A stretch of 64,000 nt of DNA from Luteimonas huabeiensis HB2 (GTDB taxonomy: Bacteria > Pseudomonadota > Gammaproteobacteria > Xanthomonadales > Xanthomonadaceae): contig NZ_JAAN01000046.1 in the NCBI RefSeq assembly GCF_000559025.1, positions 1 to 64,000 on the forward strand, given 5' to 3'. The translations under genes and the position numbers were made by a program. A model generated the notes under the pieces. The model ran no database searches. It had not been told where the DNA came from and was given only the letters and a program-made list of their open reading frames with translations. Below are positions 47,085-56,800 of the stretch, piece after piece (position 1 is the first letter of the stretch; the number at the start of each line of letters is the position of its first letter).

Positions 47085-49022
47085 TCAGAAACCCAGCTCC
47101 ACCCGCGCGTGCACGTAGCGTCCGGTCTCCGGGTACGGATACAGCGCGGAGGACGGATCCAGCCGCTTGTCGGCGAGGTTCTCGATGCCGCCGCGCAGGG
47201 CGATGCGTTCGCCGATGCGGTAGCCCAGGTCCAGCGACCACAGCGGATAGCCGGGCAGGCGCACCAGGCCGCCGTCGCCGGTCTGCCACTGCGCCCCGGT
47301 GTAGTCCAGGCGCAGCCCGGCGTTCCAGGCCTCGTCGGTCCAGCGCAGCCCGGCATGGCCGCTGTGGCGGCTGCGGCCGGTCAGCGGCCGGCCGGCCACG
47401 AGGTCCTCCGCATCGAGCCAAGTGTAGTTGAGCTCGGCGTCGAAGCCCGCCGGCAGTTGCGCGCGGAGCCCGAATTCCGCACCGCGCAACCGCGCCTCGG
47501 CGACGTTGACGTAGCTGCGCCGCTCGGCGCCGCGGATGCCGCAGGCGGCGGTGCACACGGTCTGGATCAGGTCTTCCAGGTCGTTCTGGAACACCGTGGT
47601 CTCCAGCGACAGCGCATCATGGGCCCAGGCCAGCGCCAGCTCGTAGGTGGTGACCGTCTCCGGCTTCAGCGCCGGGTTGCCGACGATGGTGAACATGCCG
47701 CCGCCGCCGACCGCGGCATAGCCGGGCGAGAGATTCTTCAGCGTGGGCGCCTTGAAGCCCGCGCCGAGGCCGCCCTTGAGGGCGAAGCCGTCGCCGAACG
47801 GGTACACCGCGTAGGCGCGCGGCGAGTGATGCCAGCCGAAGGTGTCGTGGTGGTCGGCGCGGTTGCCGAGCACCAGCGACAGCGCGCCCAGGTCGATCTC
47901 GTCCTGCACGAACAGCGCGCGCTGCACGCGGGCGTCGCGGCCGGCGGCGTTCACGCTCGCGTCCTGCAGCCGCTCGCGCCGCCATTCGGCGCCGGCGCTG
48001 ACGCGGTGGCGCTGGCCGAGGCCGAGGGTGGCCAGGCCGTCGACGATGTCGTCGGTCAGCGACTGCGGGCCGGTCGCCGCGCCGAGGTCGCGGGTGTTCT
48101 CGCGGTCGAGGGTGGACCGGTAGGCGCGGACCTGGGTCTCGCCCCAGCGCCAGCCGCCACGATGCGACACGGTGGTCTGGCGGCGGTCGATGTCGTCGCG
48201 GCTGCGGTAGACGTAGGGCGCGCGCCCGGCCTGCAGCGCGTCGCGCTCGCGGCGTTCGCGGCCGACGAGGTGGCTGACGTCGATGCGCTGGGCGTCGTCC
48301 GGCGTCCACGCCAGCGCCACGCGCGCGGTGTCGGCGTCGCGGCCTTCCTGCTCGGTGAGGCGGGCGTCGGCCGGGTCGCGGGTCGGGTCCTTTTCGCGGT
48401 GCTCGGCCTGGAAGCTCATGCCGAGACGATCGCGCAGCAGCGGACCGGCCAGGTGCACGCCGGTCTGGGCGACGCCGCCGCCGCGCCCACCGGTGACGAT
48501 CCCGCCGCCGTGGCGCAGGCCGCCATGCCAGGCCTCGCCGGCGGCGCGGGTGATGATGTTGACCACCCCGCCCAGCGCCTCGGAGCCGTACAGCGAGGAC
48601 ATCGGCCCGCGCACCACCTCGATGCGCTCGATCGCCTCGGCCGGGATCCAGCCGAGGTCGAAGTCGGCGTGCGCGATCGCATCGCTGGCCGGGTTGATGC
48701 GCTGGCCGTCGACCAGCACCAGGGTGTACTCGCTGTCCATGCCGCGGATGCGGATGCCGCGCCGGCCCATGCCGATGCCGTCCAGGCTCACGCCGGGCGT
48801 ACCGCGCAGGGCATCGGCCAGGTCCAGCACCGGGCGCTCGAGCAGGTCCTCGCGGGTGACGACGCTCATCGACGCCGGCGCGTCGGCCAGCGTGCGCTCG
48901 GTGGCGGTGGCGGTCACCACCAGGGTGTCGAGGTCGCGCGCGGCGGTGTCGGCGAAGGCGGGAAGGCAAAGCAGGGACAGCGCGCCGGCGAGGCCGGCTC
49001 GAACGGGGACGGTGGGGAACAC
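47085..49022 (-). CDS. TonB-dependent receptor of the CobN-like operon
   Basis: A 645-residue BtuB/CirA-type receptor. The signal peptide is VPVRAGLAGALSLLCLPAFA, the TonB box DLDTLVVTATATERTLADAP, and the plug carries IEVVRGPMSSLYGSEALGGVVNIITR. A His-rich loop HHDTFGWHHSPRAY and the loop CTAACG follow, and the barrel ends HARVELGF. It heads a four-gene overlapping operon with CobN-like, MotA/ExbB-like and DUF2149 proteins. A Zur-like box lies 163 bp upstream and the cobalamin riboswitch nearby is on the other strand, so zinc (free or chelated) is a better guess than B12. The GTG at 49022 is chosen for the signal peptide. Confidence 0.9.
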   Translation of the reverse strand: MFPTVPVRAGLAGALSLLCLPAFADTAARDLDTLVVTATATERTLADAPASMSVVTREDLLERPVLDLADALRGTPGVSLDGIGMGRRGIRIRGMDSEYTLVLVDGQRINPASDAIAHADFDLGWIPAEAIERIEVVRGPMSSLYGSEALGGVVNIITRAAGEAWHGGLRHGGGIVTGGRGGGVAQTGVHLAGPLLRDRLGMSFQAEHREKDPTRDPADARLTEQEGRDADTARVALAWTPDDAQRIDVSHLVGRERRERDALQAGRAPYVYRSRDDIDRRQTTVSHRGGWRWGETQVRAYRSTLDRENTRDLGAATGPQSLTDDIVDGLATLGLGQRHRVSAGAEWRRERLQDASVNAAGRDARVQRALFVQDEIDLGALSLVLGNRADHHDTFGWHHSPRAYAVYPFGDGFALKGGLGAGFKAPTLKNLSPGYAAVGGGGMFTIVGNPALKPETVTTYELALAWAHDALSLETTVFQNDLEDLIQTVCTAACGIRGAERRSYVNVAEARLRGAEFGLRAQLPAGFDAELNYTWLDAEDLVAGRPLTGRSRHSGHAGLRWTDEAWNAGLRLDYTGAQWQTGDGGLVRLPGYPLWSLDLGYRIGERIALRGGIENLADKRLDPSSALYPYPETGRYVHARVELGF

Positions 49023-49184
49023 GGGGTACCTGCGGACGGGTTTTCGGGTGGAGAGGAGGCTGGATGCGGCGGCGAGCGGCCCGCGCTGCCGCGACGACGA
49101 ACCCGTCCCTGGGGGCGGCGCGGCCGGAGCCGGCGCGGAAGCCGCCCGGTAGCGCACGACAGCGCCGACCGGCGCTGCCGAATA

Positions 49185-49197
49185 GTAATGATATAAC
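49185..49197 (-). promoter_or_regulatory. Candidate Zur box of the CobN-like operon
   Basis: On the minus strand the sequence GTTATATCATTAC matches 10 of 13 positions of the Zur core GTTATAATATAAC and sits in the only AT-rich patch between the receptor and metE. It is less symmetrical than the box at 38231-38249. Confidence 0.5.
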
Positions 49198-49332
49198 ATG
49201 ACGTGAACGAGCGCAGCCGCTGCCCGTTCCCCACCCCGCGCCGGCCCCGGCCCGACACCGGATGGCGGTCTTCGCCGCGCCGGTTTCCTCCACCCTTGAC
49301 CGCCGCCCCGGCAGCGCCTAACGTGTCGCCGC

Positions 49333-49540
49333 CGAGGTTTCATCGCTTCATCCGAATGGAGCGATTGAATTAAAAGGGAAGCCGGTGCGGATCCTCGCGA
49401 TCCCAAGCCGGCGCTGCCCCGCAGCGGTAGGTGGAAACGAACTTCGCCATCAGCACTGGAAGCGCCAGACGCGACCGGGAAGCGGCGGACAGTAGGAGGA
49501 GCGCACGCGCTCCGCGTCCACGAGCCCGAAGACCTGCCCC
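49333..49540 (+). promoter_or_regulatory. Cobalamin (AdoCbl-class) riboswitch upstream of metE
   Basis: Conserved pieces occur in order on the plus strand: GGTTTCATC near the 5' end, TTAAAAGGGAAGCCGGTG, the core GCTGCCCCGCAGCGGTA, CACTGGAAGCGCC, GGGAAGCGG and the B12-box GCCCGAAGACCTGCC. This is the standard order for cobalamin riboswitches. It precedes metE, the B12-independent methionine synthase, so abundant B12 should lower metE expression. The 230 bp between the aptamer and the ATG are very GC-rich with many inverted repeats, and no single expression platform could be picked. Confidence 0.92.
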
Positions 49541-49771
49541 GGCCGGCCGGCGCGCGCAACGGCGCCCGGCCGTACGACCTGGGACTTCCGCGGGGAGGTC
49601 GCCGGGGCGTTCCGCCGCGCCTTGCCGCGCCGGCGGCGCGCCCGTGCCCGTTCCGCGCAGGTGCCGGTTCGCCCGAGGGAGGCGAAGGTCGGCCGGACGA
49701 CGCGCGCGCCGCCAGGCGCGTGCGCGCACGGCCGCCCGCGTCCTCCCGCCACCCACGCACGAGGACACGAC

Positions 49772-51835
49772 ATGGCACTGGTCACCAATCTTGGATTCCC
49801 CCGCATCGGCGCGAAGCGCGAGCTCAAGCGCGCCGTGGAGGGCTACTGGCAGGGCGACCTCGCGGCCGAGGCGCTGCAGGAGGCCGCGCGCGCGCTGCGC
49901 CTGCGCCACTGGCGCCTGCAGCGCGAGGCCGGCGTGGACCTGCCGCCGAGCAACGATTTCTCGCTCTACGACCAGGTCCTCGACGCCGCGTTCTGCGTCG
50001 ACGCGGTGCCCGAGCGCTACCGCGCGCTGGCCGATGCCGATCCGCTGGCCGGCTACTTCGCGCTGGCGCGCGGACACCAGCGCGGCGGGCTCGACCTGCG
50101 CGCGCTGGAGATGACCAAGTGGTTCGACACCAACTACCACTACCTGGTCCCGGAGCTGCACGCCGGCCAGCGTTTCCGCCTGCGCGACGACAAGCCGGTA
50201 CGCGAGTACCTGGAGGCGAAGGCGGCGGGCATCGAGACCCGTCCGGTGCTGATCGGGCCGGTCACCCTGCTGTGGCTGTCCAAGACCACCGACGGCAGCG
50301 ACCGCTTCGACCTGCTCGACGCGCTGCTGCCGGTCTACGCCGAGCTGCTGCGGCGGCTGCACGATGCCGGCGCCGGCTGGGTACAGGTGGACGAGCCGGT
50401 GCTGGTGCTCGACCTCGACGCGCGCGTGCGCGACGCCTACGCGCGCGCCTACGCCGCGCTGGCGCAGGGGCCGCGGCCGCAGCTGCTGCTGGCGACCTAC
50501 TTCGGCGCGCTCGGCGACAACCTGCCGCTGGCCGCCGGCCTGCCGGTGGACACCGCCCACGAGACCGCGCTCGACGAGGAATTCCGCGGCTGGCTGGCGT
50601 TCGCCCGGCAGAAGCTGGAGGAACTGCGCCTGCTGGCCGACGCGCTGGCCGACGAGGGCGCCGTGGCCGATGCGCTGGCGCAGGCGCGCGCGCGGGTGGA
50701 AAGCCGGCGCCGCTCGCCGCGGGTACACCGGCCGGAGGTCGCCGCGCGGCTGCAGGGCCTGGCCGAGGTGCTCGCGCAGCGCCAGTCGCCCTACCCGCGG
50801 CGCGCCGAGCTGCAGCAGGAGGCGCTGGGCCTGCCGCCGTTCCCGACCACCACCATCGGATCCTTCCCGCAGACCCACGAGGTGCGGCAGGCGCGCGCCC
50901 GCCATCGCGCCGGCAAGCTCTCCGATTCCGATTACCGGGCCTTCCTGGAGGCCGAGACCGAGCGCTGCGTGCGCATCCAGGAGGAGATCGGCCTCGACGT
51001 GCTGGTGCACGGCGAATTCGAGCGCAACGACATGGTCGAGTACTTCGGCGAACAGCTCGACGGCTTCGCGTTCACCAGGAACGGCTGGGTGCAGAGCTAC
51101 GGCTCGCGCTGCGTGAAGCCGCCGGTGATCTACGGCGACGTGGCGCGCCCGGCGCCGATGACGGTGCGCTGGTCGGCCTATGCGCAGTCGCTGACCCAGC
51201 GGCCGATGAAAGGCATGCTGACCGGCCCGGTGACGATCCTGCAGTGGTCGTTCGTGCGCGACGACCAGCCGCGCGCCGAGACCTGCCGGCAGATCGCGCT
51301 GGCGCTGCGCGACGAGGTGCAGGACCTGGAGGCGGCCGGCATCCGCGCGATCCAGATCGACGAGCCCGCCCTGCGCGAGGGCCTGCCGCTGCGCCGCGCC
51401 GACTGGGCCGCCTACCTCGACTGGGCGGTGGAGAGCTTCCGCCTCAGCGCGGCGGGCGTGCGCGACGAGACCCAGATCCACACCCACATGTGCTACTCGG
51501 AGTTCAACGACATCATCGAGGCGGTCGCGGCGATGGACGCCGACGTGATCTCGATCGAGACCTCGCGCTCGCGCATGGAGCTGCTGGATGCGTTCGTGCG
51601 CTTCCGCTACCCCAACGGCATCGGCCCCGGCGTCTACGACATCCATTCCCCGCGCGTGCCCGACGCCGCGGAGATGCTCGAACTGCTGCAGAAGGCCTGC
51701 GCGGTGATCCCGCCGGCGCAGCTGTGGGTGAACCCGGACTGCGGGCTGAAGACGCGCGCCTGGCCGGAGACGCGCGCCGCGCTGGAGGCGATGGTCGCCG
51801 CCGCCCGCGTGCTGCGCGCGCAAGCCGCCGCCTGA
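49772..51835 (+). CDS. metE: Cobalamin-independent methionine synthase with internal deletion
   Basis: A 687-residue MetE that transfers methyl from methyl-THF-polyglutamate to homocysteine. The C-terminal catalytic barrel is complete: [35 protein letters not shown], zinc ligands in [17 protein letters not shown] and NPDCGLKTR. The family is normally about 750-765 residues. Here [18 protein letters not shown] runs straight into [18 protein letters not shown], whereas E. coli MetE has about 70 residues between these points. That stretch forms the last strands of the N-terminal barrel. Start: ATG with GAGGA upstream. Activity is uncertain. Confidence 0.93.
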   Translation: MALVTNLGFPRIGAKRELKRAVEGYWQGDLAAEALQEAARALRLRHWRLQREAGVDLPPSNDFSLYDQVLDAAFCVDAVPERYRALADADPLAGYFALARGHQRGGLDLRALEMTKWFDTNYHYLVPELHAGQRFRLRDDKPVREYLEAKAAGIETRPVLIGPVTLLWLSKTTDGSDRFDLLDALLPVYAELLRRLHDAGAGWVQVDEPVLVLDLDARVRDAYARAYAALAQGPRPQLLLATYFGALGDNLPLAAGLPVDTAHETALDEEFRGWLAFARQKLEELRLLADALADEGAVADALAQARARVESRRRSPRVHRPEVAARLQGLAEVLAQRQSPYPRRAELQQEALGLPPFPTTTIGSFPQTHEVRQARARHRAGKLSDSDYRAFLEAETERCVRIQEEIGLDVLVHGEFERNDMVEYFGEQLDGFAFTRNGWVQSYGSRCVKPPVIYGDVARPAPMTVRWSAYAQSLTQRPMKGMLTGPVTILQWSFVRDDQPRAETCRQIALALRDEVQDLEAAGIRAIQIDEPALREGLPLRRADWAAYLDWAVESFRLSAAGVRDETQIHTHMCYSEFNDIIEAVAAMDADVISIETSRSRMELLDAFVRFRYPNGIGPGVYDIHSPRVPDAAEMLELLQKACAVIPPAQLWVNPDCGLKTRAWPETRAALEAMVAAARVLRAQAAA

Positions 51836-51861
51836 GCGCGGGCTGCCGGATCGACACCGAC

Positions 51862-52125
51862 CCGCAAGGTCGAAGTCGTTCCTTCTCCCGCGGGGGCATC
51901 CTGTCTTGCTCCCGCGAGCGGGACCATGTTGTTCCTTCTCCCGCGAGCGGGCGCATATCGTCCCTTCACTGCGGCGTGCCCCCATCCGCCTTCGGCACCT
52001 TCCCCCGCTCGCGGGGGAAGGGAAAAACAGGGTGTTCCCCGCTTGCGGGGGAAGGAAAAGGCAGCATGGCTCCCCGTTTGCGGGGAGGCGCTTCTCGCGC
52101 TGGATGTCGATGCACCCTAGGGCGC
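51862..52125. repeat. Dispersed palindromic intergenic repeat, second long copy
   Basis: This segment shares with 32111-32368 the block GGCGTGCCCCCATCCGCCTT, the palindrome CCTTCCCCCGCTCGCGGGGG and the right-hand end, where GGATGTCGAT is followed by CTAGGGCG. It contains at least five short hairpins built on CTCCCGCGAGCGGG. The fecR stop codon (CTA on this strand, 52117-52119) lies in the terminal CTAGGG of the element. Confidence 0.65.
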
Positions 52126-53142
52126 GCGCGCCTCGTCGCGATCCGGCGCGGGACGCAGGCGCAGCACGCCGGGCTCGGAGGCGTCCAGCGCGACCGGGTA
52201 GGCGTCGGCGAGCGCGCCGGCGAAGGCGGCGGCGCCGTCACTGCGGAACACGCCGGTGATGCGGATCGCCGAGAGGCCATCGCCGTCGAGGACGATGCGG
52301 CCGTGGCCGTAGCGGTTGAACTCTGCCGCCGCGTCCGCCAGCGACGCGTCCTCGAACACCAGCCGCCCGCTCAGCCAGGCCGGCGCGGCCGTCGCCCGCA
52401 GCGGTTCGATCCGCGGCGCCGTCAGGCCGTCGCCCAGCCGGGCGCGCTGGCCGGCGACCATCCGCACCGGCACCGCCGCGGGGCCGCGTGCGTGCTCCGG
52501 TGGCAACAGCAGCACTTCGCCCTCGATCAGCGCCACCTCGGCCGCGCGTTCGTCGCCGCGCAGCTCGAACGCGGTGCCGACCACGCGCACGCCGCCGTGG
52601 CGGGTACGCACCGACAGCGGGCGCGCCTCGTGGGCGACGCGGAAGAAGGCGCGGCCGTGGTCCAGGACCATCCGGCGCTCGTCGTCCAGGTAGGCCACGC
52701 GCAGCCGGGTGTCGGTGTCCAGGGTCACCCGGGTGCCGTCTTCCAGCGACAGGCTGCGTTGTTCGCCGACGGCAGTGGCGTATGTCGTGTCCGCGGCCGC
52801 CGGCGGCCGCAGCGCCCAGGCGCCGATCGCCGATGCCGCGAGCGTGGCGGCGGTCGCGAGCCCGAACAGCCACCGCCGGCGCGCGCCGGTGCGCCCGATC
52901 CCCGCAGGGCCGTCCGCCAGGCGCCGCGCGATCTCCGGGTGCGGCGCGTGTTCGCCCGCTTCCGACCACAGCCGCTCCAGCCGCTCGTAGGCGCTGCGGT
53001 GGCGCGGATCCGCCTCCAGCCATGCGGTCCAGCGCTGCGTGTCGGCGGCGGTCGCGTCGTCCGAGCGCAGCCGCGCGAACCAGGCGGCCGCCTGCTGGCG
53101 GACCGGGTCGCCGCCCGCGATCGATTCGAGTTCAGGCTTCAT
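52117..53142 (-). CDS. FecR-family anti-sigma/signal transducer
   Basis: A 341-residue FecR-like protein: cytoplasmic DUF4880 domain (RQQAAAWFARLRSDDATAADTQRWTAWLEADPRHRSAYERL, quoted part AAWFARLRSDD), one membrane span (WLFGLATAATLAASAIGAWAL) and the periplasmic FecR domain (GEQRSLSLEDGTRVTLDTDTRLRV, GTAFELRG, GEVLLLPP). A C-terminal STN-like segment follows (AEFNRYGHGRIVLDGDGL). It relays occupancy of the divergent TonB receptor to the sigma factor, whose gene overlaps it by 4 nt. Confidence 0.93.
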   Translation of the reverse strand: MKPELESIAGGDPVRQQAAAWFARLRSDDATAADTQRWTAWLEADPRHRSAYERLERLWSEAGEHAPHPEIARRLADGPAGIGRTGARRRWLFGLATAATLAASAIGAWALRPPAAADTTYATAVGEQRSLSLEDGTRVTLDTDTRLRVAYLDDERRMVLDHGRAFFRVAHEARPLSVRTRHGGVRVVGTAFELRGDERAAEVALIEGEVLLLPPEHARGPAAVPVRMVAGQRARLGDGLTAPRIEPLRATAAPAWLSGRLVFEDASLADAAAEFNRYGHGRIVLDGDGLSAIRITGVFRSDGAAAFAGALADAYPVALDASEPGVLRLRPAPDRDEARAP

Positions 53143-53699
53143 GCTCCGCCCAGCTTCGCGTCCAAGTGCAGCAGCGCGCGCATCATGTGCTTCTCCACAG
53201 CGCTCGCGCTGATCCCGAGCCGCTTGGCGATGGCGCTGTAGGTCAGGCCATCATATCGCTGCAGCAGGAACACCTGGCGACAACGCGGTGACAGCTCGTC
53301 GAGCGCCTGCAGGAAACGTCGCAGGCGCGCCTCGTGTTCGTAGACGCGCTCGCAGGACGGTTCCTCACCCGGCAGGCCCGGCGCCGCGATCTCGATCGGG
53401 ACATGGTCGGCCGCGTGGTGGCTGCGATCGCGGCGGAAGCGGTCGCGCAGCAGGTTGGAGGCGATGCGCAGCAGATAGGCCTCCATGTTGGCCACGCCGG
53501 CCAGGCTCTGCGCCGTTTGCTGGCTCAGCCGCGCCAGCGTTTCCTGGGTCAGGTCCTCGGCGTCTTCGCGCGAGGCGAGGTGGCGCATGAAATAGCGCAT
53601 CAGCGCCGGCCGGTGGCGTAGCGCCAGCTGGCCGACATCGCGCGCATCGGCGTGCGGCACGGCGGCTGCGGGCGCCTGGCCGGTGGCGGGGCGGTTCAT
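53139..53699 (-). CDS. FecI-like ECF sigma factor
   Basis: A 186-residue ECF sigma-70. Region 2 is RHRPALMRYFMRHLASREDAEDLTQETLARL with the core-binding motif DAEDLTQETLARL. Region 4 is LDELSPRCRQVFLLQRYDGLTYSAIAKRLGISASAVEKHM with a helix-turn-helix (YSAIAKRLGISASAVEKHM). Partnered by FecR and facing an STN-containing TonB receptor, it should drive transcription of the receptor and peptidase genes. Confidence 0.94.
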   Translation of the reverse strand: MNRPATGQAPAAAVPHADARDVGQLALRHRPALMRYFMRHLASREDAEDLTQETLARLSQQTAQSLAGVANMEAYLLRIASNLLRDRFRRDRSHHAADHVPIEIAAPGLPGEEPSCERVYEHEARLRRFLQALDELSPRCRQVFLLQRYDGLTYSAIAKRLGISASAVEKHMMRALLHLDAKLGGA

Positions 53700-53860
53700 T
53701 GGGGGTGGGGGCGACGACGGACGGGCGTTCCCGACCCTACGTCAAGTCCCGGTGCGCCGGCAAGGTGAGGAATCCGCGCAGCGCTGCGTCTACCCCAATG
53801 AAGGATCGCTCGACCCGTCATGGACGACCGCCAACGGCTTACGACCATCGAGGGGAATAC

Positions 53861-56800
53861 ATGAGGGGTTCCGGGACACACGGCGATCGCCGGCTTTCGC
53901 TTCGTCCGCTGGCCACGGCGCTGGCCGTCGCACTGGGCGTCGCCACCGCGGCCGCGCCGGCCGCGGCGCAGACCGCCGCGCAGCACTACGCGATCGAACG
54001 CCAGCCGCTCGGCTCGGCGTTGAACGCGCTCGCCATCGCCGCCGACCGCCAGATCATGGTGGCGCCGGAACTGGTCCGCGGCCTCGAGGCGCCCGGGCTT
54101 TCCGGGCGCTACACGCTGGACGAGGCGCTGGGCCGGCTGCTGGCCGGCACCGGGCTGTCGTACCGCGAGAGCGAGGCCGGGGTGATCATCGTCCCGCTCG
54201 AGCGGCCCGCCGCCGCGACGCCGCCAGCCGCCGCGCCGCAGGCGCAGGGCGCGCCCTCCGGCGCCACCGAGCTCGACGCGGTGCGCGTCTCGGCCTCGCG
54301 CATCGACCGGCCCGACTTCGTCTCGCCGACGCCGATCCTGCCGATCAGCGCCGAGGAACTGAGCCTGGACACGCGCACCAACGTGGGTGCCGCGCTCAAC
54401 GACCTGCCGCAGTTCCGCGCCACCAGCTCGCCGCAGACCACCGGTTCCAACACCGGCGCCGGCAACGCGCCGGTGGACCTGCGCGGCCTGGGCATCAGCC
54501 GTACCCTGGTGCTGCTCGACGGGCGCCGCGTCTCCGGCGACAACGACCTCAACACCATTCCCTCGGTGCTGGTGAAGTACGTCGACGTGGTGACCGGCGG
54601 CGCCTCGGCGGCCTGGGGCTCGGGCGCCGTCGGCGGCGTGGTCAACATCACCCTCGACCACGACTTCACCGGGGCGAAGTTCGGCGCGCAGGCCGGCCGC
54701 TCGACCTATTCCGACGGCGACGAGCGTCGCTTCGAGGGCGCCTGGGGCGCCGACTTCGCCGACGGCCGCGGCCACGTGCTGATCGGCGGCGAGTACCTCG
54801 ACAACGACGGCATCGTGCCGCGCAGCGCGCGCGAGCGCGCCGGGCGCTGGTCGACGCTGTCGATCGACGGCACGCCCACGCTGATGCCCGACGTCGGCTT
54901 CTCCGATGCCGCCATCGGCGGCCTGATCTCCGGCGCGAAGGACGCGGCCGGCAATGCGCTGGAGGGCTTCTCGCTGATCGGCAAGGCGTTCAACCCCGAC
55001 GGCTCGCTGCGCGACTTCGACTACGGCACCGTCGTCGGCGCGCTGATGAGCGGCGGCGAAGGCCCGTCCAACGACGACTACAGCCCGCTGAGCGCGCCGC
55101 AGCAGCGCTACTCGGCGCTGGCCAGCGTGCGCTACGACCTGACCGATGCGGTGCGCATGACCGCCGACCTGCGCCACTCGCGCATGTACAACGACTACAT
55201 CTGGTTCGGCGACCACAACCGCGGCCAGTCGCTGTCGATCGGGATCGACAACGCCTTCCTGCCGGACGAGGTGCGCGCCGAGATGCTGGCCGCCGGCGCC
55301 AGCAGCCTGACCCTGGGCCGCTTCAACAACGACATCAACTACCCGCACATCGACTTCGAGCGCCGCACCACCCAGGCCACGCTCGCCTTCGACGGCTACG
55401 CCGGCGACGACTGGCGCTGGAGCGCGTACTACTCGCACGGCGAGGCCGAGCAGAACTTCGACACCCCCGGCTTCGTGCTGCGGCAGGAGTGGGCCAACGC
55501 GATCGACTCGGTGATCGACCCCGCCAGCGGCCAGCCGGTGTGCCGGGTCACGCTGAACGATCCCAGCGTGCACTGCGTGCCGATCGACCTGTTCGGCGAG
55601 GGCGCGCCGTCGCAGGAGGCCGCCGACTACGTCACCGGCACGCCCAGCCAGCGCTCGACCGTCAGGCTCGACACCTTCGGCGCGAGCCTGCGCGGCGAGC
55701 CCTTCGAGATGCCGGCAGGCGCGGCCTCGGTGGCGGTCGGCGTGGAGGCGCGGCGCGAATCGATCGACCAGCGCGTCGGCGCGCTGGACGCGGCCAAGGC
55801 CTTCCGCTCCTTCAGCTTCAATCCCATGAAGGGCAGCTTCAACGTCAAGGAGCTGTTCGGCGAGGTGCTGCTGCCGATCGCCAAGGACCACCCCGGCCTG
55901 CGCGACTTCTCGCTCAACGCCGCCGCGCGCGTGTCCGACTACTCCACCACCGGCGCGATCTGGTCGTGGAAGCTGGGCGCGACCAACGAGTTCTTCCCGG
56001 GCTTCCGCGGCCGCGCCGCGCGCTCGCGCGACATCCGCTCGGCGAACCTGTCGGAGCTGTACACCACCAGCACCACCGGCTGGAGCTACGTGCTCGATCC
56101 GGCGACCGACCGCACCGTCTACGCGCTGAGCAACGGCGGCGGCAACCCCGGCCTGGTGCCGGAGACCGCCGACACCCTGACCGCCGGGGTGACCTGGTCG
56201 CCGCCGGCGGTGGAGGGCCTGGACCTGTCGGTCGACTACTTCGACATCCGCATCCAGGACGTGATCACCACCATCGGCCTGCAGGACATCCTCAACCGCT
56301 GCGCGGCCGGCAACGCCGCCATGTGCGCCCGCGTCGAGCGCGACGCCGCCGGCGAGATCGTCCGCATCGTGTCCACCTACACCAACCTGTCGGAGTACCA
56401 GACCGACGGCGTGGACGTGGAGATCGCCTACCGCCGCCCGGCGACGCTGTTCGGCGTCGGCGGCACCCTGACCGCGCGCACGCTGGCGACCTGGATCCAC
56501 AGCCTGACCACCGACGACGGCGTCAACGACATGGAATACGTCGGCTCGCAGGGCTACGCCTTCGGGCTGGGCGTGCCGAAGTGGCGCGCCGTCTCCAGCC
56601 TGGGCTTCGCCAGCGACCGCTTCTCCGCCCACGTGCGCGCCCGCTACATCGCCGCCGGCCAGTACGATCGCAACCAGGCCATCGTCAACGGTGCGATCGG
56701 CAGCTACGTCTACTACGACCTCGGCGCCAGCGCGCGCCTGGGCGAAGGCCGGCAGGTGGAGCTGTACGCGGCGATCAACAACGCCACCAACAAGCTGGCG

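Noticed and set aside
47085..49022. Calling the receptor BtuB and the CobN-like gene a B12-synthesis cobaltochelatase
   Set aside because: The cobalamin riboswitch is on the opposite strand before metE, the CobN-like protein is exported, no CobS/CobT partners or other cob genes are present, and the local box looks like Zur.
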